The notes below the pieces were generated by a model, which worked only from the letters and a program-made list of their open reading frames with translations, was not told the DNA's origin and ran no database searches. A stretch of 29,365 bases of DNA from a virus: positions 1 to 29,365 of the IMG/VR virus record IMGVR_UViG_3300034012_000624; one strand, written 5' to 3'. Below, piece by piece: positions 9,401-16,061 of the stretch (its first letter is position 1; the number at the start of each line of letters is the position of its first letter). The position numbers and the translations under genes are program-made.

Positions 9401-10277
9401 CTGGTACAGCTTCTACAACTGCACTTTTGGCAACACCACCCAGCACGCTCTTTCTGGCACCGACCTTTACGGCCTCTACAGCTTCACGCTCGGCTACCTC
9501 GGCGGCAACCTTCTTGACTACGTTATTACCTATGCTGCGAGCGAACTGCGGGCCAAAGCCAGTAGCCGAAGCAAGTGCGCCTATGGCACCACCAAGTGCA
9601 ATCTGGTCTATATTCTTGCCGCTATACTCCTGCGCCTTCTCGGCGGCGGCAGCGGCGTCTTCTTCAGATGCACCGTTCTTTACGAACTCGCTGTATACCG
9701 CATCGTACACGGAACCTTTTATAGTACCTGCGCCTGACGCTGCGCCAAGCCCAGCCATAGTAGCTAGGGGTACGGCTCCTGTACCTCCGGTGGCAACACC
9801 CGCTGCGATAAACGGTGCCGCCGAACCTGCCACGCTGGCAATGCTCTCTAGTGGAGAGTAAGTGAACGCCCTAGCTGCAGCCTTTACTTCTTCCCAGACA
9901 CCTTTGCCTTCAGCGTCTTTCTGGATTTTACTGGCGATTTCAGCATCTTCACGAGACCCAGCAGATTTCAAAGCAGCCGCTGCTTTAGCTACATAGTCAG
10001 CCGCATCGGATACAACATTGTCGGCACCAAACACATCTGCGATTGACTTGGTAGTGCCGCTTAAACCTTCGACCGCACTCAAGGGTATGTCTGCAATAGG
10101 CGCAAGCAATCCGCCTACTAGCGGGATATTTTCAATTGCGCTTGGCTTCTGCTTAGGCGTGGTCAGCCTGTTGAGGTCAAACCCGTTCTTCGTTAGCTTA
10201 GCATTAAGCTGTGCCTTAGTAATTCCTGCTGGTACGTTTCTTATAACTGTACCGTCGGGCATGCGTACATCAGGCAT
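3495..10277 (-). CDS. giant polyvalent/internal virion protein with a zincin-like motif
   Basis: A 2260-residue protein, the last and largest gene of the late operon. It opens with a short module (MPDGTVIRNVPAGITKAQL) common in large phage virion proteins. Gly/Ala-rich hydrophobic stretches at about 144-188 and 226-245 could enter membranes, and charged coiled-coil-like regions follow at about 340-420 and 600-700. A metallopeptidase-type motif HEALGH sits at 1006-1011 (HExxxH) with AVEEILAE about 52 residues downstream (E1063 and E1064 are possible third ligands); this is the form seen in zincins of phage polyvalent proteins. DYFPFMRAGKYY near 1475 resembles the PLxRFG-type motif, and the region of about 1650-1990, with a hydrophobic segment near 1950-1970, resembles LPD38-like domains. 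By position and size it is the counterpart of T7 gp16-type ejected proteins. SD AAGG overlaps the upstream stop. Domain names are from memory and motif only. Confidence 0.85.
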   Translation of the reverse strand: MPDVRMPDGTVIRNVPAGITKAQLNAKLTKNGFDLNRLTTPKQKPSAIENIPLVGGLLAPIADIPLSAVEGLSGTTKSIADVFGADNVVSDAADYVAKAAAALKSAGSREDAEIASKIQKDAEGKGVWEEVKAAARAFTYSPLESIASVAGSAAPFIAAGVATGGTGAVPLATMAGLGAASGAGTIKGSVYDAVYSEFVKNGASEEDAAAAAEKAQEYSGKNIDQIALGGAIGALASATGFGPQFARSIGNNVVKKVAAEVAEREAVEAVKVGARKSVLGGVAKSAVVEAVPESVQGGQEKLSQNLALQREGFDVDTFRGVAGQAASEGIASLFLGGYGGARAAKAENRQILTEEIAQELDALPADADEQTISEAEARFVKRGFPLEKATQVVENLKSAKEAIDKQAAELERARAERMAQGEAEAAAEEGTGSNFTGPPPVDTEEEAAMQRMREAEFAGAGAPQQRKPSTIEQAAIDLVSAVDAGGVPFNTPRINAIGRGLGLDIGKNDKPEATIDRIRAAVGRFDFTPPISETQDTNAPPTGGVNAQYRRNTTQPTITPAFAATANEDEVRAFADQYGIDEAEAVERLSAAASSPSGIVYSRRGRPPSASTVEAAGQEGLFGALPTQEENRLDKFEEIQQRKLEQGALAPEDREAENQARADEFDRLQQERAAKDEQYTADFVKNIEDAIRRANPANEAYSVQVDATSPKPYRVVGPDGELFAAADNLQDFEAQAMDLLPYVAPPTSIQETDSANPTVATSMVQELTRDIDAARERGEIDNNQRTELIRQIERPDAYDKYGRPQDNIAKAEEEARAAMSKFRNTTGVEAKAAEAELAVANEKLTKLVNNRMLNPIRSKLRSMAENRQLEREGATSRVGSDKVQQKLGEMEGADTSAEQREQREAKIDIAEGRVSKYRRGEAQPGQVKTDVSKVRAAVDAIVSVWKGPPVVTVVQSVNDIADAKVRRAVMQDNATNAEGFVAPDGTVYLIADNLESVERAKAVLFHEALGHVGLEKLFRGELDSALTALYKSNGNIRANTDAWLAANPDAYAQDTNRTARAVEEILAEMSENGQLRPTMLKRIAAIIRNFARRLGINLAISDADVEAILAAGHERVVNGAQESTLVKGMRYINGWRGGAAPTTKYSRPKTTKQNKEKIGTAEASISPGMRRTQKSTSTNGIAEGVEQVVKGHSWKDWGGGLKDNLEAMAPPTLVATLKTIPTSGILNWFGPDIPTIREIDTLVQKMVAMKANILKAAEQIGMELDEFLLSDKDQLLAQTQSTARINEMAPDDFKSADDALANHPAMKEVEARILKNANDKVLAARIIAEVKALVMQSKDAITVKGDKVAMSTAMKKLVANLSKTAIDSKNTSDQMKQIAELTRRIRDTHALWDKLGELKNGHKLYKEIRSYYKDMFEAELALLDGRIASIAGTKEAKRLRDLRADMMREVMNPDESKKGGDIFYNLDSSLFTKDYFPFMRAGKYYIRVSAAKDGSREREFYQFETAKQQIAAKKAIAKRLGIDPEKNDGVLTIGYDVAQLQEELKTDDQMMKKIFDLVGKAKAEFASSGVLGASDFKDLTDSIYQTWLLSTPERSVRRRFMHAQEVVGFQQDILQNFASQASSYANQLSKLAYAGDIRLKTEEARDNVSDRPTTEQARLKAAIYELEQRAEDEINPSPQSSFINALNRASYFYYLTAPATAMLQLTSIPIRVVPRLWRDYGYAEGTRMWLKYMKIWNTLGKAKVQSTRTGIAGVGDSLDVLMPNILSSKLVSADTKEGKLLRRALAAGMERNVLETVQDTLIQNERETGQKHRTGAARTVAETAAVTGKAMGVMFQGLENISRQAAYFMAFELAYKAETAKNPGAPEKVVFDKAVTTALDTVRDTLGDYSNWERSRIMKNDVSRALFLFKMHPILQTKFLVGAMRDIGRGLYPGASPEAKAARAGAMKELGGVLMMAGVFGGLLGMPLYSVMALALSESFDEEDDEDVRKLMGLDPRVAYDSDIMFRAWLMDKFGEPMVGDVSLADILIHGPLGALSNTELSSRTSLDLKNMWFREAVAGDSTGDSIIKTLLANVAGGQMLIQAFNAKDNFAEGDMYGGIKKMAPAFVRSWVAAEQGEAEGVVTRKGDVIIDKNDITGLDTFRTISGFRPLRLARWQDYYITRSKNDKKIKAEKTQLLSTLDRKLREGDITSKEQLQEFITDEVIPFNRTYPDPSFIITEETIMRSLKGRADVRGRTVQGMRLEKKTAEKDIGMADKFRP

Positions 10278-10286
10278 ATATCAACC

Positions 10287-11978
10287 TTACTTTAGTGAAC
10301 CGTAGTCCAGAGTATCTGCTGTGCCTCCTGTAGCACCGGTAGCGCCCTGTGGGAATAGGGTTCCCATATCGCCAGTGCCCCCAAACTCTTCTTTAACCTT
10401 AGCAAGCTGCTTTTCTGCAGCTATATATGCAAACTGCCTAGCTTGGTTTTCTGAATACCCTTTTCTTATTAGCACGTTATAGAACGTTTCTATAAACCGG
10501 TCTTTGGTATTTTCCTTATCTTTGCTGTCAGCCATTATCTTGGCTAGGTCGGCACCTATCTTTGACCTTTCGATGTCGAGCATAGCTCTCTTATATGCAA
10601 CGTCTTCCTGACGGGCTGCGATACCTTCATTAAGAACAGCGGCGGACTTGTTAACGTCCACGCCCATCTGCATGGCTTCTATTTGCTCTTTACGGCTAAG
10701 GTTTGCTAGTGCAGAGCGTTCACGCTGCATTTCGCGTATACTCTTTTCCTCTGCATCTAGTCTCTTTGAAATGTCTCCGGCACCACCACCAAGACTTCCA
10801 AATATACTACCAAAAGTGCTCTTGTCCTTTGCATTAGCAATACGCTCTGAAAGATCACCTAGACCTGCGAAGAACGCATCTTTTTTGCCCTGTGCACGGC
10901 TCTCAGGAGACAATTTTTCCGCAAGTTCCTTACGAAGTTCAATGTCCTCTTCAGACTCTGCTGGCATCAAGCTTTTAATTAGGTCGATATTACCACGTAG
11001 GTTCGTAGGTAGGCCGTAGACGGTGTCGTCTCCCTGCGCAGCATCTACAAGTTCTTCGCCCCCAGCGTCTTTCGACCCTGAGTACCGGCGTAAGATATCC
11101 TGCTCATACTTGCGTGTCTTAGCTCCATGCCCCTTTGTGTTAGGCCCAGCAAAGTGGAATGCTCCGGCTTTGCCGATATCACCACCACCAAATTCAATTG
11201 CGTCTTGTAGCTGCGCTGTTCCTAGCGCGTCTTGGTAGGCACGGCCTTCTTTGCTTCGACCCTTATTACCTTGCAGTAGGTCGGGGCGATAGGGGAGACC
11301 GAGTCGTTCGGCTAAAGCGCGAGCAGTTGGTGGCATGAACTGATACGCACCTAGTGCGCCACTACCTTCAGCATTAGCTACACCGTAGTCGCCACCGCTT
11401 TCTTGGGCTATGATGGCTTTGCGGAAGCGTTCAAGGTCGATACCGCCACCTCGGCCAAATGCAACCATACCGCCACCTGCATAGCCCTCGTCAAAGCCAC
11501 CGCTACTGGGCTCATCAAACATAGTGTCAGGTACAGGTAGTTCAGAAAGACCACCGCCAGCCATATATGGAGGCACCATGCCACCTTCAGCCATACTAGG
11601 CATCTCTTGCGGCATACCCATTTCTTGAGGCGCAGCCATTTCTTGAGGCGGCATTTCCTGTGGCGGGGGACCCATTTCTTGAGGCGGCATAGCCGCAGCT
11701 TCTGGAGTAGCACCAAGACCTGCAGGGGCACCCATAGGGGCACCCATAGGTGGCGCAGGGGGAGCAGGGGGAGCAAAGACCTGTTGGGCCACAGTCTGCT
11801 GGGGTGTAGCTTCAGTCTGCGCAGCCGACCGCATACGGTCAATAAACATACCTGCTAGCGTGCCCGCAGTAGGGTCAAGAATACCCATCTGCATAGCTTC
11901 AGCTATCTTCTGTTTGTTGCCGCCGTAGTCCTTGGCTATCGCTTCAGGAGACTGTATGGTAAACGGTTTAGTTTCCAC
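10287..11978 (-). CDS. virion lytic transglycosylase, SLT-like domain
   Basis: A 563-residue protein starting at GTG 11978 with SD GGGAG 9 bases upstream. Residues about 70-150 are Pro/Met/Gln-rich with repeated PQEM units, probably a flexible linker. Residues about 180-303 look like a soluble lytic transglycosylase domain: AIIAQESGGD with probable catalytic Glu193, then GSGALGAYQFMP, and HFAGPNTKGHG further on. The C-terminal half is charged and helical, ending in a Gly/Thr-rich tail. In T7 the equivalent activity is part of gp16; here it is a separate gene next to the giant protein. The likely role is local digestion of peptidoglycan during DNA ejection. The stop lies 9 bases before the next ATG. 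Confidence 0.87.
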   Translation of the reverse strand: METKPFTIQSPEAIAKDYGGNKQKIAEAMQMGILDPTAGTLAGMFIDRMRSAAQTEATPQQTVAQQVFAPPAPPAPPMGAPMGAPAGLGATPEAAAMPPQEMGPPPQEMPPQEMAAPQEMGMPQEMPSMAEGGMVPPYMAGGGLSELPVPDTMFDEPSSGGFDEGYAGGGMVAFGRGGGIDLERFRKAIIAQESGGDYGVANAEGSGALGAYQFMPPTARALAERLGLPYRPDLLQGNKGRSKEGRAYQDALGTAQLQDAIEFGGGDIGKAGAFHFAGPNTKGHGAKTRKYEQDILRRYSGSKDAGGEELVDAAQGDDTVYGLPTNLRGNIDLIKSLMPAESEEDIELRKELAEKLSPESRAQGKKDAFFAGLGDLSERIANAKDKSTFGSIFGSLGGGAGDISKRLDAEEKSIREMQRERSALANLSRKEQIEAMQMGVDVNKSAAVLNEGIAARQEDVAYKRAMLDIERSKIGADLAKIMADSKDKENTKDRFIETFYNVLIRKGYSENQARQFAYIAAEKQLAKVKEEFGGTGDMGTLFPQGATGATGGTADTLDYGSLK

Positions 11979-11979
11979 T

Positions 11980-13263
11980 TTAAATTACTCCCGCCCTGTT
12001 AGCAGTATTGTAGAGAGCAGCTGCGCCGAGACCGCCACTAACTAGCTGCGAGCCTAGCGAAGCATTGGGAGCGTAAGTTGTGCTAGTTGTATTCGGTGTT
12101 ACTGGCACACCGCGTAGCAAGCTGCTGTACTGCTGCATCTGCTCCATCGGATAATCACGCTGGCGCAGGAAGTCTTGATACGCCGTGTCTAGGTACTGCT
12201 GGTTCATCGCTTGCTGCTGCGCAGCTGTACCCTGCTGCATACCCAAGCGGGCTTGGTCGGCTTGCGACTGCGCCGAACCAATATTAGCAAGTGTCTGACC
12301 CATCTGACCGGCTTGCGCCAGCCCTGCAAGCCCCTGCTGCGAACCAAACTGACGAGACTGCTCACCCATACGTTGAGTATCAAGCCCTGCCTGCTGGTTA
12401 GCCAGTGCAGCGCGCATCGCTTGCTCTGAGTTAAGTCCTTGCGTCTGAAGTTGGGCTGCGAGGTTTTGCACGTTAGCCTGTGACTTAGCATCAAGGTTAG
12501 CAAGAGCGGTTTTCAAACCGACGTCAGTGCCAAGTTGCTGGACGCCAAGTTGAGCCGCCAAGTTCTGCTGCTGCGCTGTCATAGTCGCGCCACGATCACG
12601 CTCAAACTGAGCCTGTGCGTTTTCAAACGCCGATTGCGAACCACGTGCTTGGATGTCACCTAACTGCGTACCTAGATTACGCTCACGCTCGAGACCAGCA
12701 AGAAGCTGGCGGCTACCACCATATGTGCCCTGACGAGCAGCGCCGAGGTCTTGCACAATCTGCCCCTGCCGCGCATCGCGGACGGCTTCGCGCTTCTGGG
12801 TATCTACTACGTTCTGCATGTACGGCGACATGTACTGGTTGGTTTGCTGCTGTCCGAACTGGTCGGGAGCTTGCATCTGGAACGTCGTCAGATTGGGGTT
12901 GTAGTTAGTCTGCGCCGCTTGCATACTGGGCGCATTAACCTGCTGTGCATTCACCTGTTGGAAACCAAATTGGCCGGGAGTATACTTCCCCGCCTCCAAA
13001 GAACCAAGACCCGCAGCGGTAGCAAGCGTGCTAGCATTGCCGAACTGTCCCGGTGTCTGCATACCTAGGATATTCTGTTGGACTCCACGCTGCTGCTGCG
13101 TGAAATCAGCTATGCGCTCTTGACCGTAGGGTTGGTAGTCAGTTGTTAGCGTCGTGCCTGCCCGCTGCATCAGCCCTTCGAAATAGGGGCGTGCGTATTC
13201 GGGGAGGGTTGACTGAGTAACCTCCGACTTTTGTACTTGATTGCTACCGCCACCACCGCCCAT
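11980..13263 (-). CDS. Gln/Ala-rich internal virion-type protein
   Basis: A 427-residue protein starting MGGGGGSNQ, with LPEYARPYFEGLMQRAG near residues 20-36, then long Q-, A- and G-rich helical sequence (for example QAGLDTQRM and GLAGLAQAGQMG). Position between the GNAT-like gene and the transglycosylase corresponds to the T7 gp14-gp15 area, so it is probably an ejected or core structural protein. No catalytic motif is visible. SD AGGAG lies 7 bases before the ATG. The stop is one base from the next start. Confidence 0.7.
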   Translation of the reverse strand: MGGGGGSNQVQKSEVTQSTLPEYARPYFEGLMQRAGTTLTTDYQPYGQERIADFTQQQRGVQQNILGMQTPGQFGNASTLATAAGLGSLEAGKYTPGQFGFQQVNAQQVNAPSMQAAQTNYNPNLTTFQMQAPDQFGQQQTNQYMSPYMQNVVDTQKREAVRDARQGQIVQDLGAARQGTYGGSRQLLAGLERERNLGTQLGDIQARGSQSAFENAQAQFERDRGATMTAQQQNLAAQLGVQQLGTDVGLKTALANLDAKSQANVQNLAAQLQTQGLNSEQAMRAALANQQAGLDTQRMGEQSRQFGSQQGLAGLAQAGQMGQTLANIGSAQSQADQARLGMQQGTAAQQQAMNQQYLDTAYQDFLRQRDYPMEQMQQYSSLLRGVPVTPNTTSTTYAPNASLGSQLVSGGLGAAALYNTANRAGVI

Positions 13264-13264
13264 A

Positions 13265-13696
13265 TTACGCTCCTAGTCCTGCATCTGCGACCGGCAATTC
13301 ATATACCTGCCAAAGTGCTTTATATCCATCGTCTTTAAAAATCTTTGACCAACCGATCCTACCAGAAGATTCGATCCGTTCACAGTCATTATCGTGCGCC
13401 CAGTGCTGCAACATTTTAAGCATAGGAGTTTTCCATTCCATACCTTCATCACCTGCGCAAAATACCATATCAAGGCATAACATACGTGGGTACTGCTTAA
13501 AGCAGGTTATTGTAATACCTTTTATCTCTTCGCCTGTAAATGCAACCCAGAGATGATGGTCATACTGCGTAACCGAGTCGAGGATATCTTCAGGCTCATA
13601 CCGACCAAACGTATACTCCGCAGCTTTACTCAAGTGTGGGAAGATGCGAGGCCATAACTCACTCACATGTTCGGTAGGAATTAAAGTAACTTGCAT
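13265..13696 (-). CDS. GNAT-like virion protein, T7 gp13-like
   Basis: A 143-residue protein with the feel of a GNAT acetyltransferase fold: a central strand region LWVAFTGEEIKGITITCF, a helix EWKTPMLKMLQHWAHDNDC, and the C-terminal GRIGWSKIFKDDGYKALWQVYEL, which recalls the usual GNAT ending where a residue pair leads into a strand. T7 gp13, encoded at the same relative place before the internal core proteins, is similar in length and also has a GNAT-like region. A clear acetyl-CoA-binding Q/RxxGxG/A loop is not seen, so enzymatic activity is doubtful. The start ATG overlaps the upstream stop by one base (TAATG). Confidence 0.6.
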   Translation of the reverse strand: MQVTLIPTEHVSELWPRIFPHLSKAAEYTFGRYEPEDILDSVTQYDHHLWVAFTGEEIKGITITCFKQYPRMLCLDMVFCAGDEGMEWKTPMLKMLQHWAHDNDCERIESSGRIGWSKIFKDDGYKALWQVYELPVADAGLGA

Positions 13697-15303
13697 TATG
13701 CAAGCCCACGCCGCACTTTAGTATCTTCTCCACGGTCCGCTTTCTTGCGGGCTTTGTGCGCCTTGTTCATAAGTGAGTACAGCTTGGCAGTGCCCTTCTT
13801 CGGGTTGCCGCCGCCTAAGCGCTTAACTGCCTCTGGCGGGAATAACACTTCGTCGCGGGCGACACGTGCTTCCTGCTTACCACCGATACGTGCTTTAATG
13901 GAGTCGCTTACCCCGTCACCGGGCCCTTGCAGGGGGCGTCCGCCCATACGAGACAGAAGCTCCATACCTGCATTGCTGCTGCCGTTACCAAGCTCTGATA
14001 CAGTGCGAGCATCAACGACAAAAGAGCCGTTCTTCATATCTACTTCACCGCCATCGGCGTAGCCCATGTCTTGTTGGGGGTCTACCATATACGGAGTGAG
14101 TATCTGGTTGTAGCGGTTCTGGCCCTTCTTAGCGTTAGGGTTCAGGACATTTTGTAGTATGGGTGTGCCCCGCGCAGTGCTGGAACCCGGCTGTACGACT
14201 TGGCCCTGCATGTTATAAACTTCAGGCATACCTACGTCGAAGTAGCGACGCTCCTTGGACGACTTAAGAAGGTCTTCGGTGTTGTCTGCGAAAGTAGCAT
14301 TGCGCTTCTGCGCAGTGTACGGACCAGCATAGGAATTATCTATGACGCCGTCATCACCCATAGTGCCTTGTTTTGGGGCCATTGCACCGGAGATACCACT
14401 CGTAATGCCTGAAACACCCAACATAGGAGCAGCTTTAGAGATAATGCCCGGAGTACCAGCAGGTAGACCTGCACGTGTAGCTTGAGCGAAGCGCGAACCT
14501 AAGCCGCCTGTGAACTCTGCGCCTTTCATTACCGGAGGTGGCATATTGCCTACAGAGTTAGCGAACTGCCGAGCAAACTCTGGGCTGTTTATAGCTGCCT
14601 GCATAGGGTTAACCGCCGTAGGCGCTACGGTCGGTGCAGTTAATGTAGTAGCCCCCGGACCACCAGCAATGCCGGATGCTGGGATGTTTACTGTTGGTGT
14701 TACTGGTGTATTAGCAAGATTACCAAGAGTATCAGGAGTGACGGCGACTGGCGCAAGCTGCGCTGCCGGTACAGCAGCACCAAGACCCATATTAGCACCA
14801 AAGAAACCAGCTTTGTCGCCAAGTAACCCAGCTGCGTTGTGTGAGATAGAACCACCAACACCAGCCATACCAGCCATACCAGCACCACCAAAGGCACCGA
14901 GGCCAGCCATCAAGCCCTTCTTCAAGCTACCAGTACGTGCGAACTGACCTGCGCCTACGATACCAGCAGCAAGGGGAGCACCGACGCCAGTAGCCGCTAG
15001 GGCTGCGCCAAGAATAGTTGGGAGAAGTTTGCCAAGCCAGCCAGCTTCAGGCAGACCTGTTTGCGGGTTAATAGTAAGTGAGCCGCCATGTGCCATAGCC
15101 AGACCTTGAAGGCTGTTAACCTCGTCTGGTGTCATGTGGATAAGCATAGAGTCTTCGCCGCGACCTTGCGACTGCAACTGCTGCGCCATAGGGTTTTGAG
15201 CCACATTCAGCCCACCCTGCGTAGGAAGACCACCCGTAGTGCCGGGTATGGGTGTGCCTAGCTGTGGGGGGTTGCCCATAGGTGAAGCTGCGTTGTAGTC
15301 CAT
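13696..15303 (-). CDS. membrane-active internal virion protein, probable ejection protein
   Basis: A 535-residue protein. After a Pro/Gly/Gln-rich N-terminus comes SMLIHMTPDEVNSLQGLAM (about 52-70), a motif I associate with phage virion proteins. A long Gly/Ala-rich hydrophobic stretch at about 86-151 follows, which could insert in a membrane. The middle is low-complexity Pro/Ala/Gly. The last 78 residues, with GPGDGVSDSI, FPPEAVKRLGGG and KLYSLMNKA, match a C-terminal module widespread in large phage virion proteins. As the first gene of the ejection block it may play the part of T7 gp14, forming a channel in the outer membrane; that is inference from position and composition. The stop overlaps the next ATG by one base. 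Confidence 0.7.
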   Translation of the reverse strand: MDYNAASPMGNPPQLGTPIPGTTGGLPTQGGLNVAQNPMAQQLQSQGRGEDSMLIHMTPDEVNSLQGLAMAHGGSLTINPQTGLPEAGWLGKLLPTILGAALAATGVGAPLAAGIVGAGQFARTGSLKKGLMAGLGAFGGAGMAGMAGVGGSISHNAAGLLGDKAGFFGANMGLGAAVPAAQLAPVAVTPDTLGNLANTPVTPTVNIPASGIAGGPGATTLTAPTVAPTAVNPMQAAINSPEFARQFANSVGNMPPPVMKGAEFTGGLGSRFAQATRAGLPAGTPGIISKAAPMLGVSGITSGISGAMAPKQGTMGDDGVIDNSYAGPYTAQKRNATFADNTEDLLKSSKERRYFDVGMPEVYNMQGQVVQPGSSTARGTPILQNVLNPNAKKGQNRYNQILTPYMVDPQQDMGYADGGEVDMKNGSFVVDARTVSELGNGSSNAGMELLSRMGGRPLQGPGDGVSDSIKARIGGKQEARVARDEVLFPPEAVKRLGGGNPKKGTAKLYSLMNKAHKARKKADRGEDTKVRRGLA

Positions 15304-15315
15304 TATCCCTTATCC

Positions 15316-15366
15316 CTACCTTATCACTACGCTTATAGCGGCAATCTGTTCAAAACTAAACACCAT
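15316..15366 (-). CDS. possible 16-residue microprotein or leader ORF
   Basis: ATG at 15364-15366 begins two bases after the stop of the jelly-roll-like gene and reads MVFSFEQIAAISVVIR before TAG at 15316-15318. It fills most of one of the few gaps in a tightly packed operon and is hydrophobic. It has only a weak upstream SD (TAAGA). It may be chance, or a short coupling ORF that passes ribosomes to the next gene. Confidence 0.2.
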   Translation of the reverse strand: MVFSFEQIAAISVVIR

Positions 15367-15368
15367 TC

Positions 15369-16061
15369 TTACGTGGCCTTCGATACAAAGAACGCTTCGA
15401 CAATAGCCGAAGGTGTACCCGGATGTGCAGGTGTTACACCTGCTGAGTACGCAACTGCTGGAAGATGCTCCATAACTACGCTTGTGCTGGTTGTGTGCCA
15501 CATAACTTCGACCCATACGCCCGCTGCCTCTGCATAACCACTAAATGGTGTAACCGCGATAAGGTAAGAGGGTGTGCCTGAAGATTTGCGGGGCGGTATT
15601 GTAAACCGGCTGTTTGAGTTAGCGACATCCGTTGTGGTGGTGCCGTTGTTGTACCGGAACCATACGTCTACTTCTTGGGTGTCATTCGTCGTGTTCTTAA
15701 ACGCCAAGCTATATATCAGCATATAGATGCCGGGGGCGGCAAAGGTGATCCGCGTGTTATTAACGCCTGTTATAGATATATCATCGGTAAACGACGTCAC
15801 TTCTAACTTAACTGGGTAAGCCACATCAACGGCTGCTGCTGACTGGTCAACTAAACTAGTAAACTGATTATGTGGGAACGTCAGACCGATGCCGCTTCCG
15901 TAGAAGAAGTCCGCTGTGTATTTCTGCGCATTGTTTGGGGTGCGCGAGTCTAACTGCGAGAAGTAGTTTTCTATAACGCGAATAACCTGCCGTATATACT
16001 GCGGGTCGTAATGTGACGGTGGGTTAGGTAGTGGAGCGGCTTTGAATCTATCTAGTGCCAT
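15369..16061 (-). CDS. jelly-roll (C1q/TNF-like) tail or decoration protein
   Basis: A 230-residue protein. The first 40 residues are helical (YDPQYIRQVIRVIENYFSQL); the rest is beta-rich. The run ITFAAPGIYMLIYSLAF, then EVDVWFRYNN, then FTIPPRK and VEVMWHTTS has the spacing of a C1q/TNF-like beta sandwich used by phages for receptor-binding or decoration proteins. ATG overlaps the stop of the nozzle-like gene (TAATG), and there is no strong SD, so expression is probably coupled. It may sit on the tail tip close to the nozzle. Fold assignment is by eye. Confidence 0.6.
   Translation of the reverse strand: MALDRFKAAPLPNPPSHYDPQYIRQVIRVIENYFSQLDSRTPNNAQKYTADFFYGSGIGLTFPHNQFTSLVDQSAAAVDVAYPVKLEVTSFTDDISITGVNNTRITFAAPGIYMLIYSLAFKNTTNDTQEVDVWFRYNNGTTTTDVANSNSRFTIPPRKSSGTPSYLIAVTPFSGYAEAAGVWVEVMWHTTSTSVVMEHLPAVAYSAGVTPAHPGTPSAIVEAFFVSKAT

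Noticed and set aside
6397-9861. + strand ORFs of 243, 171, 293 and 190 codons opposite the giant virion gene
   Set aside because: Shadows of a long high-quality - strand gene; no SDs, no recognisable domains, Ser/Ala/Arg-rich composition typical of antisense frames.
15316-15516. 66-codon - strand ORF covering the end of the jelly-roll-like gene
   Set aside because: Most of it is out-of-frame sequence inside a real gene; only its last 16 codons, from ATG 15366, lie in the gap and were kept as a weak candidate.
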